Shown here: positions 56,795 to 64,000 of the stretch, piece after piece
Position numbering within the stretch: the stretch's first letter is position 1
How the letters are laid out: each line of letters starts with the position of its first letter
DNA from: Xanthobacteraceae bacterium
GTDB lineage: Bacteria > Pseudomonadota > Alphaproteobacteria > Rhizobiales > Xanthobacteraceae
Assembly: GCA_029266425.1 (NCBI GenBank)
Contig: JAQSWY010000009.1
Location: forward strand, 111,724-175,723
DNA: 64,000 nucleotides
Direction of reading: 5' to 3'
The notes under the pieces: generated by a model
Database searches by the model: none
Told to the model about the DNA's origin: nothing
What the model saw: the letters and a program-made list of their open reading frames with translations, nothing else
Program-made: the position numbers and the translations under genes

Positions 56795-58044
56795 CAGTGC
56801 AGGTTCGGCTGTGCGCCGACTCCCTTTTCGTCGATCAGGTGTCCGGTGCGGAAGCGGTCGAGCCGGAAGGCGGCGCCGACCGTGTGCGGCTCGTCGCGGG
56901 CGATCAGATGGGCGAAGCACCAGCCGGAGGCCGGGGTCGCCTTGAAGCCGCCATAGCACCAGCCGGCATTGAGATAGAGGCCCGGTACGGGCGTGGTGTC
57001 GATGATCGGCGAGCCGTCCATCGACATGTCCATGATGCCGCCCCAGTGGCGCAGCAGCCGCAGCCGGCCGATGCACGGCATCAGGGCCATGCCGCCTTCG
57101 CAGACATCCTCGATCACCGGCAAATTGCCGCGCTGGGCGTAGCTGTTGTAGCCGTCGATGTCGCCGCCGAAGACCAGGCCACCCTTGTCGGACTGGCTGA
57201 TATAGAAGTGACCGGCGCCGAAGGTGACAACGCCGTCGATCAGCGGCTTCAGCCCCTCCGAGACGAAGGCCTGCAGCACGTGGCTCTCGATCGGCAGCCG
57301 CAGGCCGGCCATGGCGGCGACGCGCGAGGTGTTGCCGGCGACCGCCATCCCGACCTTGCCGGCGCGGATCGGCCCGCGCGTGGTCTCGACGCCGACGATC
57401 GCCTCACCCTCGCGAATGAAGCCGGTGACCTCGCAATTCTGGATGATGTCGACCCCAAGCCGGTCGGCACCCCGGGCATAGCCCCACACCACGGCGTCGT
57501 GCCGTGCGGTGCCGCCGCGCCGCTGCAGGAGGCCGCCCTGGATCGGGAAGCGCGCATTGGCGAAATCGAGGAACGGGTACATCGCCTTCACGCCGTCCGC
57601 ATCGAGCAGCTCGGCATCGACGCCGTTCAGCCGCATCGCATTGCCGCGCCGCGCATAGGCGTCGCGCTGGGCATCGGAATGATAGAGGTTCAGCACGCCA
57701 CGCTGGCTGACCATGGCGTTGTAGTTCAGCTCCTGCTCCAGCCCCTCCCAGAGCTTCATCGACCATTCGTAGAACGGCTCGTTGCCGGGGAGCAGATAAT
57801 TGGAGCGGATGATGGTGGTGTTCCGCCCGGCATTGCCGGAGCCGATGTATCCCTTCTCGATCACCGCGACATTGCGGATGCAGTGCTCCTTGGCGAGGTA
57901 ATAGGCGGTCGCCAGCCCGTGCCCGCCGCCGCCAATGATGACGACGTCATAGGCGGGCTTGGGTGATGCGTCCCGCCACGCCGGCTTCCAGCCCTTCTTG
58001 CCGGAAAGCCCATTGGCGAGGATGCTGAGGAGGGAATAGCGCAT
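56794..58044 (-). CDS. soxB: Sarcosine oxidase beta subunit / N-methylglutamate dehydrogenase subunit A
   Basis: 416 aa FAD-binding DAO-type oxidoreductase: [24 protein letters not shown]-like start ([17 protein letters not shown]), [11 protein letters not shown] and the C-terminal [23 protein letters not shown] block. It carries the active site for oxidative N-demethylation (sarcosine or N-methylglutamate). It is the first gene of the operon. The upstream gap to a divergent LysR gene contains an AT-rich inverted repeat and R2 copy 8. Confidence 0.93.
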   Translation of the reverse strand: [416 protein letters not shown]

Positions 58045-58102
58045 GAGGGGCTCGGGGCAGGTCTACCCGTCGAGCTATAATTGAGGTGCGATCGTGCGGT
58101 AA

Positions 58103-58119
58103 TATAATTTTCGCTTATA
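58103..58119. promoter_or_regulatory. AT-rich inverted repeat in the sox-LysR divergent region
   Basis: TATAA and TTATA arms with a 7-bp spacer, 59 bp before soxB and 117 bp before the LysR start, in a short AT-rich patch. Candidate LysR box or promoter. Confidence 0.4.
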
Positions 58120-58126
58120 GTCTGGC

Positions 58127-58201
58127 GTCATGGCCGGGCTTGTCCCGGCCATCCACGAACGGAGCGCAACCGTGGATGGCCGGGACAAGCCCGGCCATGA
58201 C
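58127..58201. repeat. R2 intergenic palindromic repeat, copy 8 (perfect arms)
   Basis: Two perfect 31-bp inverted arms (58127-58157 and 58171-58201), beginning GTCATGGCCGGGC and ending GCCCGGCCATGAC, around a 13-bp loop. It is the most intact R2 copy in the window. Confidence 0.95.
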
Positions 58202-58235
58202 GCTGCTTGAGCTATACTCGACCAATGCTAGACCG

Positions 58236-59201
58236 ATGCCAGACCCCTTTCCCTTCGACCTGCGCTCCCTCGATATCTTCCTCGCCGTCTGTGAGGCGGG
58301 GACCATGGCGCTTGCGGCGCGCCGGCTCGGCCTCACCCAGCCGGCGGTGTCGCAGGCGATCGCCGATCTCGAGCGGCGCACCGGGGTCCTGCTGTTCGAC
58401 CGGCGCGCCCGGCCGTTGGCGCTCACCAGTGCCGGTGGGGCACTGCGCCAGCGGGCGAGCGCGTTGCTGTCTGAGGCCCGGCAGATCGCCCCGCTGCTGC
58501 GCGAGACCGGCAGCAGCCGGCTGCCTTTGCTGCGGGTCGGGCTGGTGGATTCGCTCTCGCGCGTGCTGATGGCGCCGCTGGCGCGACGGTTGGGCGAGAT
58601 GGCCGACCAGGTCTCCATCCTCTCCGGCCTCACCGCCTCGCATGTCAGTGCGCTGGTGACGCGCCAGCTCGACCTGCTGGTCGGGGCGGGCGATCTCGAC
58701 GAGATCGAGGGGCTCGAGCGCTGGCCGCTGCTGAGCGAGCCCTATGTGCTGCTGATGCCGGCGGAACTCCCGCCGCCGAGCCGTGCCGCCGACCTTGAGG
58801 TATTGGCGGCGACCACGCCGCTGGTTCGCTTCAGCGCCCGCTCGATGACCGGCATGGAGGTTGAGCGGCATCTGCGCCGCCTGCGGCTCGATCTGCCGCG
58901 GCGGCTCGAATTCGATACGCCGCATGGCGTCACCGCGAGCGTCGCGGCCGGCGCCGGCTTCACCATCACCACGCCGCTTTGCATCCTCGAAGCGGCGGTG
59001 CCGCTCGAAGGGCTGAAGTGCCGCCCGCTGCCGGGGCCGGGCGCCGCGCGTCGCCTCACCTTGATCGCCCGCCGCAACGAGCTCGGCCGCCTGCCGCGCG
59101 AGATCGCCGGATTCTGCCGCGAGCGGCTGGCGGGGCTGAGCGGGGAGGTCGGCAGGCTCGGGGATTGGCTGGAGGCGGGGTTCGAAGTGGAGGGGTCATG
59201 A
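58236..59201 (+). CDS. LysR-family transcriptional regulator
   Basis: 321 aa from the ATG at 58236; longer in-frame readings pass through repeat R2 and are excluded. N-terminal HTH: LRSLDIFLAVCEAGTMALAARRLGLTQPAVSQAIADLERRTG is the textbook LysR head; an inducer-binding domain follows. It is divergent from soxBDAG and is the likely regulator of that operon. Confidence 0.92.
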   Translation: MPDPFPFDLRSLDIFLAVCEAGTMALAARRLGLTQPAVSQAIADLERRTGVLLFDRRARPLALTSAGGALRQRASALLSEARQIAPLLRETGSSRLPLLRVGLVDSLSRVLMAPLARRLGEMADQVSILSGLTASHVSALVTRQLDLLVGAGDLDEIEGLERWPLLSEPYVLLMPAELPPPSRAADLEVLAATTPLVRFSARSMTGMEVERHLRRLRLDLPRRLEFDTPHGVTASVAAGAGFTITTPLCILEAAVPLEGLKCRPLPGPGAARRLTLIARRNELGRLPREIAGFCRERLAGLSGEVGRLGDWLEAGFEVEGS

Positions 59202-59212
59202 ACACAGCGCCC

Positions 59213-59298
59213 GTCATCCCCGGCCTTGTGCTGCCGGGGATCTCCATTTTTGACAGCGCATCAGGGGCCGAGATGGCCGGGACAAGCCCGGCCATGAC
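59213..59298. repeat. R2 intergenic palindromic repeat, copy 9
   Basis: Runs from GTCATCCCCGG to CCCGGCCATGAC between the convergent LysR and ketosynthase genes. The middle TTTTTGACAGCGCATC resembles copy 7. Confidence 0.8.
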
Positions 59299-59336
59299 AG
59301 CTTCACGGGCGTTTCAGCCGATCAGCCGCGCCTTCC

Positions 59337-60548
59337 TTAGCCCGCCCGCCGCACCGCCAGCACCGCGTTCAACCCGCCAAAGGCGAACGCGTTGGAGATG
59401 GCGTTCCTAATCGGCGCCTCGCGCATCGCGTTCGGTACGCAGTCGATGTCGCACTCGGGATCCGGCTCGTTATAGCCCATGGTCGGCGGCAGGAAGCCTT
59501 CGCGCAGCGCCAGCACGGTGGCGACGAGGTCGAGCGCGCCGGCCGCGCTCATGCAATGGCCGTACATCGACTTGGTCGAGGACACCGGGAGCCGGTCGAG
59601 ATGGGCGCCGAACACGGTGCGCAGCGCCAGCGTCTCGGTGCGGTCGTTCAGCGGGGTCGCGGTGCCATGGGCGTTGACGTAATCGACGTCCTCGATTGCC
59701 AAGCCGGCGTCCTTCAGGGCGAACTGCACCGCCCGCGCCGCGCTCGTCGCGTCCGGCGCCGTCATGTCGAGCCCGTCCGCGCTCATGCCGAACCCGGTCA
59801 GCTCGGCATGGATGGTGGCGCCGCGCGCCAGAGCGCGCTCATAATCCTCCAGCACCACGCAGGCCGCGCCCTCGCCCAGCACCAGGCCGCTGCGGTCCTT
59901 GGAGAAGGGCCGGCAGGCGTCGGAGGACAGCACGCGCAGCGCTTCCCAGCTCTTCATCATGCCGAAGGTGAGGGGGGCTTCCGAGCCGCCGGCGAGCGCG
60001 ACGTCGAGCATGCCGGCACGCACCATCTGGAAGGCGACGCCGATCGAATGCGCACCCGAGGAGCAGGCCGAGGCGATGGCGAACGCCGGCCCGTGGATGC
60101 CGAGATCCATGGTGACATTGGCCACCGGCCCGTTCGGCATGGCGCGCGGTACGGTGAAGGGATGGGGGCGTGCCGCCTTGGCGGTGAGCAGCCGCTGATA
60201 GCCCTCTTCCATGGTGTTGTAGCCGATGGCGGCGGAAAAGATCGCGCCGGCCCGCTCCAGCGGCAGACCCTCCAGCGCCGGGCCGGCATCCTTCAAGGCC
60301 TCGCGTGCCGTCACCACGGCAAGCTGCGCAGCACGGTCCATCAGGCCGAGCTGGCGCCCGTCGAAATGCGCCTCGGGATCGAAATCGTGGACCTCGGCAT
60401 AGACCTTGGTCTTGAGGCCCTCGGCATTGACGTGCCGGGCTTCGCCGATGCCGACCGTGCCGGCCTTCAGGCCATCCAGATGGGCGGCGGTGTTCGCTCC
60501 CAGCGCGGACAGCGCGCCGAGGCCGGTGATCGCGACGCGTCTCTCCAT
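59337..60548 (-). CDS. Beta-ketoacyl-ACP synthase (KAS II / NodE-like)
   Basis: 403 aa condensing enzyme. The Cys-His-His active site is visible: ASACSSG (Cys-162), NAHGTATPLND and SMYGHCMSAAGALD. It elongates acyl chains on an acyl carrier protein. The start overlaps the stop of a small ACP gene (TGATG), so it has its own dedicated carrier. Length (403 aa) and pairing with an 89-aa ACP resemble NodE/NodF, although no nodulation genes are nearby. The product may be a special fatty acyl chain for a lipid or secondary metabolite. Confidence 0.9.
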   Translation of the reverse strand: MERRVAITGLGALSALGANTAAHLDGLKAGTVGIGEARHVNAEGLKTKVYAEVHDFDPEAHFDGRQLGLMDRAAQLAVVTAREALKDAGPALEGLPLERAGAIFSAAIGYNTMEEGYQRLLTAKAARPHPFTVPRAMPNGPVANVTMDLGIHGPAFAIASACSSGAHSIGVAFQMVRAGMLDVALAGGSEAPLTFGMMKSWEALRVLSSDACRPFSKDRSGLVLGEGAACVVLEDYERALARGATIHAELTGFGMSADGLDMTAPDATSAARAVQFALKDAGLAIEDVDYVNAHGTATPLNDRTETLALRTVFGAHLDRLPVSSTKSMYGHCMSAAGALDLVATVLALREGFLPPTMGYNEPDPECDIDCVPNAMREAPIRNAISNAFAFGGLNAVLAVRRAG

Positions 60549-60817
60549 CAGGCGGTGCGTGGCTGTTGGGCGTTCAGGAGGTCGGCGACGTGCTCGACCA
60601 GCGTGCCGACGGTGACGCCGTTGCCGTTGAGCGGGCCGTCATTCGGTATTTCGATGCCGAAGCGGCTTTCCAGCTTGAAGATGGTCTCAATCAGGTCGAG
60701 CGAAGAGATGCCAAGATCCGCAACCGGCGTCTCAGCGGTGAAGAGGGTTTTGTCGACGCCCGCCTCGTCGGCAATGAAGTCGATGATTTCGGTCACGCGG
60801 GGATCGTCGCTCTGCAT
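60548..60817 (-). CDS. Acyl carrier protein (NodF-like)
   Basis: 89 aa. The phosphopantetheine site is the Ser before Leu in LGISSLDLIE (Ser-39); the canonical preceding Asp is replaced by Ser. Acidic helices surround it (FKLESRFGIEIPNDG). It shares an overlap with the ketosynthase gene and should carry that enzyme's acyl chains. Confidence 0.9.
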   Translation of the reverse strand: MQSDDPRVTEIIDFIADEAGVDKTLFTAETPVADLGISSLDLIETIFKLESRFGIEIPNDGPLNGNGVTVGTLVEHVADLLNAQQPRTA

Positions 60818-60923
60818 GCGCCTGCTCGGATGAGGGAACGGGTATTCTGAATCGCCGAACGAAACCTAACTGTGCGACGTTCCTATCACAAAGCGGACCG
60901 TCCACGCGAATTCCACCAGAGAT

Positions 60924-62330
60924 TTAGCCTTTCGCCACCGACGACAGGTATGCATAGGAGGCCTTCGGCGTTCGCGTACCGCTGGCGAAATCGACATGGA
61001 CGATACCGAATCGCCGGCGCAGTCCCTCGGCCCATTCGAAATTGTCGAGCAGCGACCAGGCGAAATAGCCCTTCAGGGCGCAGCCTTCATTGATGGCGCG
61101 CTCGGCCGCGAGCAGATGCTGGCGCAGGAACTCGACCCGCGGCGCATCCGCCACCGTGCCATTGGCGGGCGCCGGGTCGTCGTAGCAGGCGCCATTCTCG
61201 GTGATGTAGACCGGCGGATTGCCATAGGCGTCGCGCAGCCGCGACAGGATCTCGACCAGCCCGTCCGGCTCCACCGGCCAGCCCATGGCGGTGGTCGGCA
61301 TGTTCGGCGGCAGCGGCCCGAAGCCGGCGCCGGCCAGCACATTGTTCGGATCGGCGACGATATGGGCGCGGCCATAATAATTCACGCCGAGGAAATCGAC
61401 CGGCTGGCGGATATTGGCCCAGTCCTCCGCACGCACCAGCGGCTCGAAGTCGGCGCCGAGCACGTCGGGGTAGCGGCCACGGAACAGCGGATCGAGATTG
61501 GCGCCGTTCCAGGCGGCATCGAAGCGGGCGGCGGCCTGGGCGTCTTCCCGACGCTCGGTCGCGGGATGCACCGGCTGCAGGGACAGCACGGTGCCGAGCT
61601 CGAGGCCGCTGCGCTCGGCGCGCAGCGCGCGGATCGCCATGCCCTGAGCGAGGTTCTGGTGGTGCTGTGCTTTGACGAAGCTGTCCCAGCCGGTACGCCC
61701 CGGGGCGTGGTTGCCATAGGCGTGGCCGAAAATGGCGTGGACCGAGGGCTCGTTCAGCATCGCCCAGTGCTTCACCCGGTCGCCGAGCCGCGCGGTCGCC
61801 GCCCGCGCATATTCGGTGAACCAGGGGGCAATATCGCGATTGTGCCAGCCGCTCTTCGCATCGAGGGCCTGCGGCAGGTCCCAATGATAGAGGCAGGCCC
61901 AGGGCTCGACGCCCTTCGCCAGCAGCCGGTCGACCAGGCGGTCATAGAAATCGAGCCCAGCAGCGTTCACCGCGCCAGTCCCCTGCGGCATCACCCGCGG
62001 CCAGGCGATGGAGAAGCGGTACGCCTTGAAGCCGCCATTCGCCAGCAGGTCCACGTCCTCCGCAACGCGGTGATAGTGGTCGCAGGCGACATCGCCATTG
62101 GTGCCGTCGGCGATGCGCCCCGGCTGGCGGCAGAACGTGTCCCAAATGCTCGGGCCGCGCCCGTCCGCGGTCACCGCACCCTCGATCTGGTAAGCGGAGG
62201 TCGACGCACCGATGAGGAAGTCCTTCGGCAGCTTAGGCATCGCCTCGCCGGCGGAGAGCGCGCCGCGCGGCAGCAGGGGCAAGGCGGTAGCAGCAGCTGT
62301 GGCAGCGAGGAAATCACGGCGGCGGATCAT
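60924..62330 (-). CDS. GH1 beta-glucosidase with Tat signal
   Basis: 468 aa. The N terminus MIRRRDFLAATAAATALPLL is a twin-arginine signal, so the enzyme is exported folded. The mature protein is glycoside hydrolase family 1: acid/base Glu-194 in MLNEPSV, nucleophile Glu-378 in YITENGA, plus IEGAVTADGRGPSIWDTFC and WSLLDNFEWAEG at the C terminus. It cleaves beta-linked glucose (or related sugars) in the periplasm, which is uncommon for GH1 enzymes, usually cytosolic. A GntP-type permease lies upstream in the same direction. Confidence 0.93.
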   Translation of the reverse strand: MIRRRDFLAATAAATALPLLPRGALSAGEAMPKLPKDFLIGASTSAYQIEGAVTADGRGPSIWDTFCRQPGRIADGTNGDVACDHYHRVAEDVDLLANGGFKAYRFSIAWPRVMPQGTGAVNAAGLDFYDRLVDRLLAKGVEPWACLYHWDLPQALDAKSGWHNRDIAPWFTEYARAATARLGDRVKHWAMLNEPSVHAIFGHAYGNHAPGRTGWDSFVKAQHHQNLAQGMAIRALRAERSGLELGTVLSLQPVHPATERREDAQAAARFDAAWNGANLDPLFRGRYPDVLGADFEPLVRAEDWANIRQPVDFLGVNYYGRAHIVADPNNVLAGAGFGPLPPNMPTTAMGWPVEPDGLVEILSRLRDAYGNPPVYITENGACYDDPAPANGTVADAPRVEFLRQHLLAAERAINEGCALKGYFAWSLLDNFEWAEGLRRRFGIVHVDFASGTRTPKASYAYLSSVAKG

Positions 62331-62347
62331 AAGGCTAACTTCCTCCG

Positions 62348-63679
62348 TCAGACGGTCACCAGCCGAAGCAAGATGAGTGCCGCGAGGGCAACCGCGCCCT
62401 GGAGCACAGTGCCCAGGCTGAAGCAGGCCAGGCTCGCGCCGGGGCGCAGCCGGGCAGCGTCGGTGACGAGCCAGAACAGACCGTCATTGATATGCGACGC
62501 CGCCATGGCGCCGGCACCGATGGCGAGTGCGGCACATGCGCGCCCCGTCGCATCGTCGAGGCCGAGGGGGCCCAGCAGTTCCATCATCATGCCGGCCGCA
62601 GTGATCGCCGCCGCCAGCGAGGAACCCTGCAACAGCTTCATGATGGCGGCAAGCGCGAAGGGCAGGGCGAGCACAAGCGCCGGCCCGGGTTGCCAGGCCA
62701 GCAGCCGCTCGGCGTTCATCTCCGCCATGCCGGTCTCCTGCGCCAGCTTCGAGAGGCCCGCTGCGGCACCGACGGTGAGTACCAGCCCCGCGGCGCGGGC
62801 AATGGCGCGGCCAGGCCAGCCCTCTTCAGTCAGTCCGCCATGCGGCCAATGCCAGGTGAGCAGCAGGATGGCACCGACGCCGACCAGCATTAGGATCAGC
62901 GGCCGGCCGAGCCCGAGCAGGAATTCGCGGTTGGAGCCGCCGCCCAGCGGCTCGCTGGCGATGTCGCCGAGCGACTGGACGACGAGCAGGCCGACCAGCA
63001 CGGCGCTGACGAGGATCAGTGCCAGCGCGGCCCGGCCGGGTGCATGGAGCGTCTCGCCGTCCATCGCCTCGGTCGAGGCGGGCAGCGTATCGTCCTCCGC
63101 CGAGCCGCTGCGTGCCACGAAGGCGCCGGCGATCGCGGCAACGAGCGCGGTCGGCAGGCCATAGAGCAAGGCGGTGCTCCAGTCGGCACCAAGGATCGTC
63201 ACTGCGGCGAGGATGACCGGCGCCGGCAGCAGCAGGCCATGGCTTGCCGAGACCGCAAGTCCGAGCGCGAGCGCGGGGCGCGGCGCCTCGCCGCCGATCG
63301 CGCGGCGCAGCGGCGACAGCACGGCGAAGGCGGCGGCAGGGGTCGAGGCCAGCCCGGCAATGACGCCGATCAGCGTCAAGGGCAGGGAGCGCCGATGCCA
63401 GCCGCGCGCTGCGGCGCGGATGCGGGCGCTGGCGCCGGTGGCGTCCGCGATCTCGGTGAGCATGGCGCCGGCCACCACGATCAGTCCGAGCGTGGCGACG
63501 CCCTGCTGGAAGCCGAGCCCAAACGCCTTGCCGACCTGGCTGGTCGCCATGCCTGCGGCATAGCCGAAGCCGGCGCCGGCAAGGATAAGCGCGAGGAAGG
63601 ACTGCACGCGCCAGCGCTGCGTGAGCGCGATGAAGACGGCGAGCACGACAAGGAAACAGGCGGCCTGTTGCAGCGACAT
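62348..63679 (-). CDS. GntP-family gluconate:H+ symporter-like permease
   Basis: 443 aa from the ATG at 63679. About twelve hydrophobic segments; LILAGAGFGYAAGMATSQVGKAFGLGFQQGVATLGLIVVAGAML and the AASHINDGLFWLVTDAARL block near the C terminus are GntP family features. It probably imports gluconate or another sugar acid. The GH1 gene starts 17 bp after its stop, suggesting an operon in which periplasmic glucosidase action and sugar-acid uptake are combined. Confidence 0.88.
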   Translation of the reverse strand: MSLQQAACFLVVLAVFIALTQRWRVQSFLALILAGAGFGYAAGMATSQVGKAFGLGFQQGVATLGLIVVAGAMLTEIADATGASARIRAAARGWHRRSLPLTLIGVIAGLASTPAAAFAVLSPLRRAIGGEAPRPALALGLAVSASHGLLLPAPVILAAVTILGADWSTALLYGLPTALVAAIAGAFVARSGSAEDDTLPASTEAMDGETLHAPGRAALALILVSAVLVGLLVVQSLGDIASEPLGGGSNREFLLGLGRPLILMLVGVGAILLLTWHWPHGGLTEEGWPGRAIARAAGLVLTVGAAAGLSKLAQETGMAEMNAERLLAWQPGPALVLALPFALAAIMKLLQGSSLAAAITAAGMMMELLGPLGLDDATGRACAALAIGAGAMAASHINDGLFWLVTDAARLRPGASLACFSLGTVLQGAVALAALILLRLVTV

Positions 63680-63768
63680 GGGCGATCGGGCTGGGAGATG
63701 GACGGAGCGGCGGGCCCTTCGATTAGCCCGATGGCGGCGCGCTGTCACCCTTGGCGCTCCGCCTGAAC

Positions 63769-63847
63769 ATCCGTCGAGGCTCGCTACGCTCGCACCTCAG
63801 GATGAGATTGTTCTTTATGGATGAACCTTATCCTGAGGTGCCCGGCT
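63769..63847. repeat. R3 intergenic repeat, copy 2 (right end lost)
   Basis: CATCCGTCGAGGCTCGC start and facing CAGGATGAG / TATCCTGAGG arms match copy 1 at 50930; the terminal hairpin of copy 1 is missing here, where the IS5-type element begins. Confidence 0.75.
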
Positions 63848-63858
63848 AGGGCTGGGAC

Positions 63859-64000
63859 TCAATTTACCCACCATGTGATTGCGGCGGCGATGCAGACGGC
63901 GGAGAGGAAGATGTCGGCGCGTTTGTCGTAGCGAGTTGCGATGCGCCGGAAGTCCTTGAGCCTGCAGAACATGCGCTCGATGAGGTTTCGGGCACGATAG
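63859..64000 (-). mobile_element. IS5-family transposase, C-terminal end (continues beyond window)
   Basis: The minus strand reads RNLIERMFCRLKDFRRIATRYDK, then a hydrophobic tail ending ITWWVN and TGA (63859-63861). This is the characteristic DDE-domain C terminus of IS5-family (IS427-like) transposases, with the catalytic Glu in NLIERMF. The rest of the gene is outside the window. The IS end probably lies at about 63848-63852 (GGGCTGGGACTCAA), next to a possible TA target. Confidence 0.88.

Noticed and set aside
58086..58235. In-frame extension of the second LysR gene through the R2 palindrome
   Set aside because: The LysR HTH begins right after the ATG at 58236, and the extension encodes only repeat sequence.
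59337..60817. Assigning the KAS/ACP pair as true nodFE
   Set aside because: No nod box, nodABC or symbiotic gene is seen nearby; only size and pairing are alike.

Overview
The window is GC-rich, densely coded DNA from an alphaproteobacterium, most likely order Hyphomicrobiales. The gene set suggests a methylotrophic or oligotrophic Xanthobacteraceae-like soil organism, but that family assignment is inferred from gene content and repeat style, not measured. I found no rRNA, tRNA, CRISPR array, prophage or plasmid origin. The only mobile element is the end of an IS5-type insertion sequence, cut off by the right edge.

Layout, left to right. 1-3.5 kb: the tail of a 2-keto-4-pentenoate hydratase-like gene and a complete TRAP carboxylate transporter. 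3.5-8 kb: an AraC regulator divergent from an SDR, then L-2-hydroxyglutarate oxidase and a secreted lipase. 8-12.6 kb: a sugar-acid operon (IlvD/Edd dehydratase, HpcH/HpaI aldolase, TctC-like binding protein) with a divergent FCD-GntR regulator. 12.6-16.8 kb: an unusual five-gene locus (RibD-C reductase, methyltransferase, family 4 glycosyltransferase, PTPS/QueD-fold protein without its catalytic residues, MDR dehydrogenase) that looks like a route to a modified pterin-like or nucleotide-derived metabolite. 17-23 kb: glucosyltransferase OpgH, cytochrome b561, an HlyD/FUSC exporter pair and an orphan betaine-type binding protein. 23-29.5 kb: an RND efflux pump whose operon starts with an HSL-fold hydrolase lacking its catalytic serine and histidine, with a divergent LysR. 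29.6-33.3 kb: a polar amino-acid ABC transporter led by its own GntR regulator. 33.6-42.1 kb: the propionyl-CoA to succinyl-CoA route (pccB, pccA, mutA, mutB), with two tandem small secreted paralogues between mutA and mutB.

42.4-59.2 kb is a C1-amine region. It holds gmaS and mgsABC (gamma-glutamylmethylamide and N-methylglutamate synthesis), an XRE-cupin regulator, SthA transhydrogenase, an MHS-type permease, folD, purU and a four-subunit sarcosine oxidase / N-methylglutamate dehydrogenase operon with a LysR regulator. Together these could take methylamine (or sarcosine) through methylene-tetrahydrofolate to formate. 59.3-63.7 kb: a NodE/NodF-like ketosynthase and acyl carrier protein pair, a Tat-exported GH1 beta-glucosidase and a GntP-type permease.

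Most intergenic spaces hold palindromic repeats. R1 is a two-hairpin element of about 100 bp (3 copies; two flank the methyltransferase-to-dehydrogenase block). R2 starts GTCAT and ends ATGAC (9 copies). R3 is a CATCCTGAGG-type element (2 copies, one apparently hit by the IS5 element). A fourth group consists of short CCTCTCCCCG palindromes.
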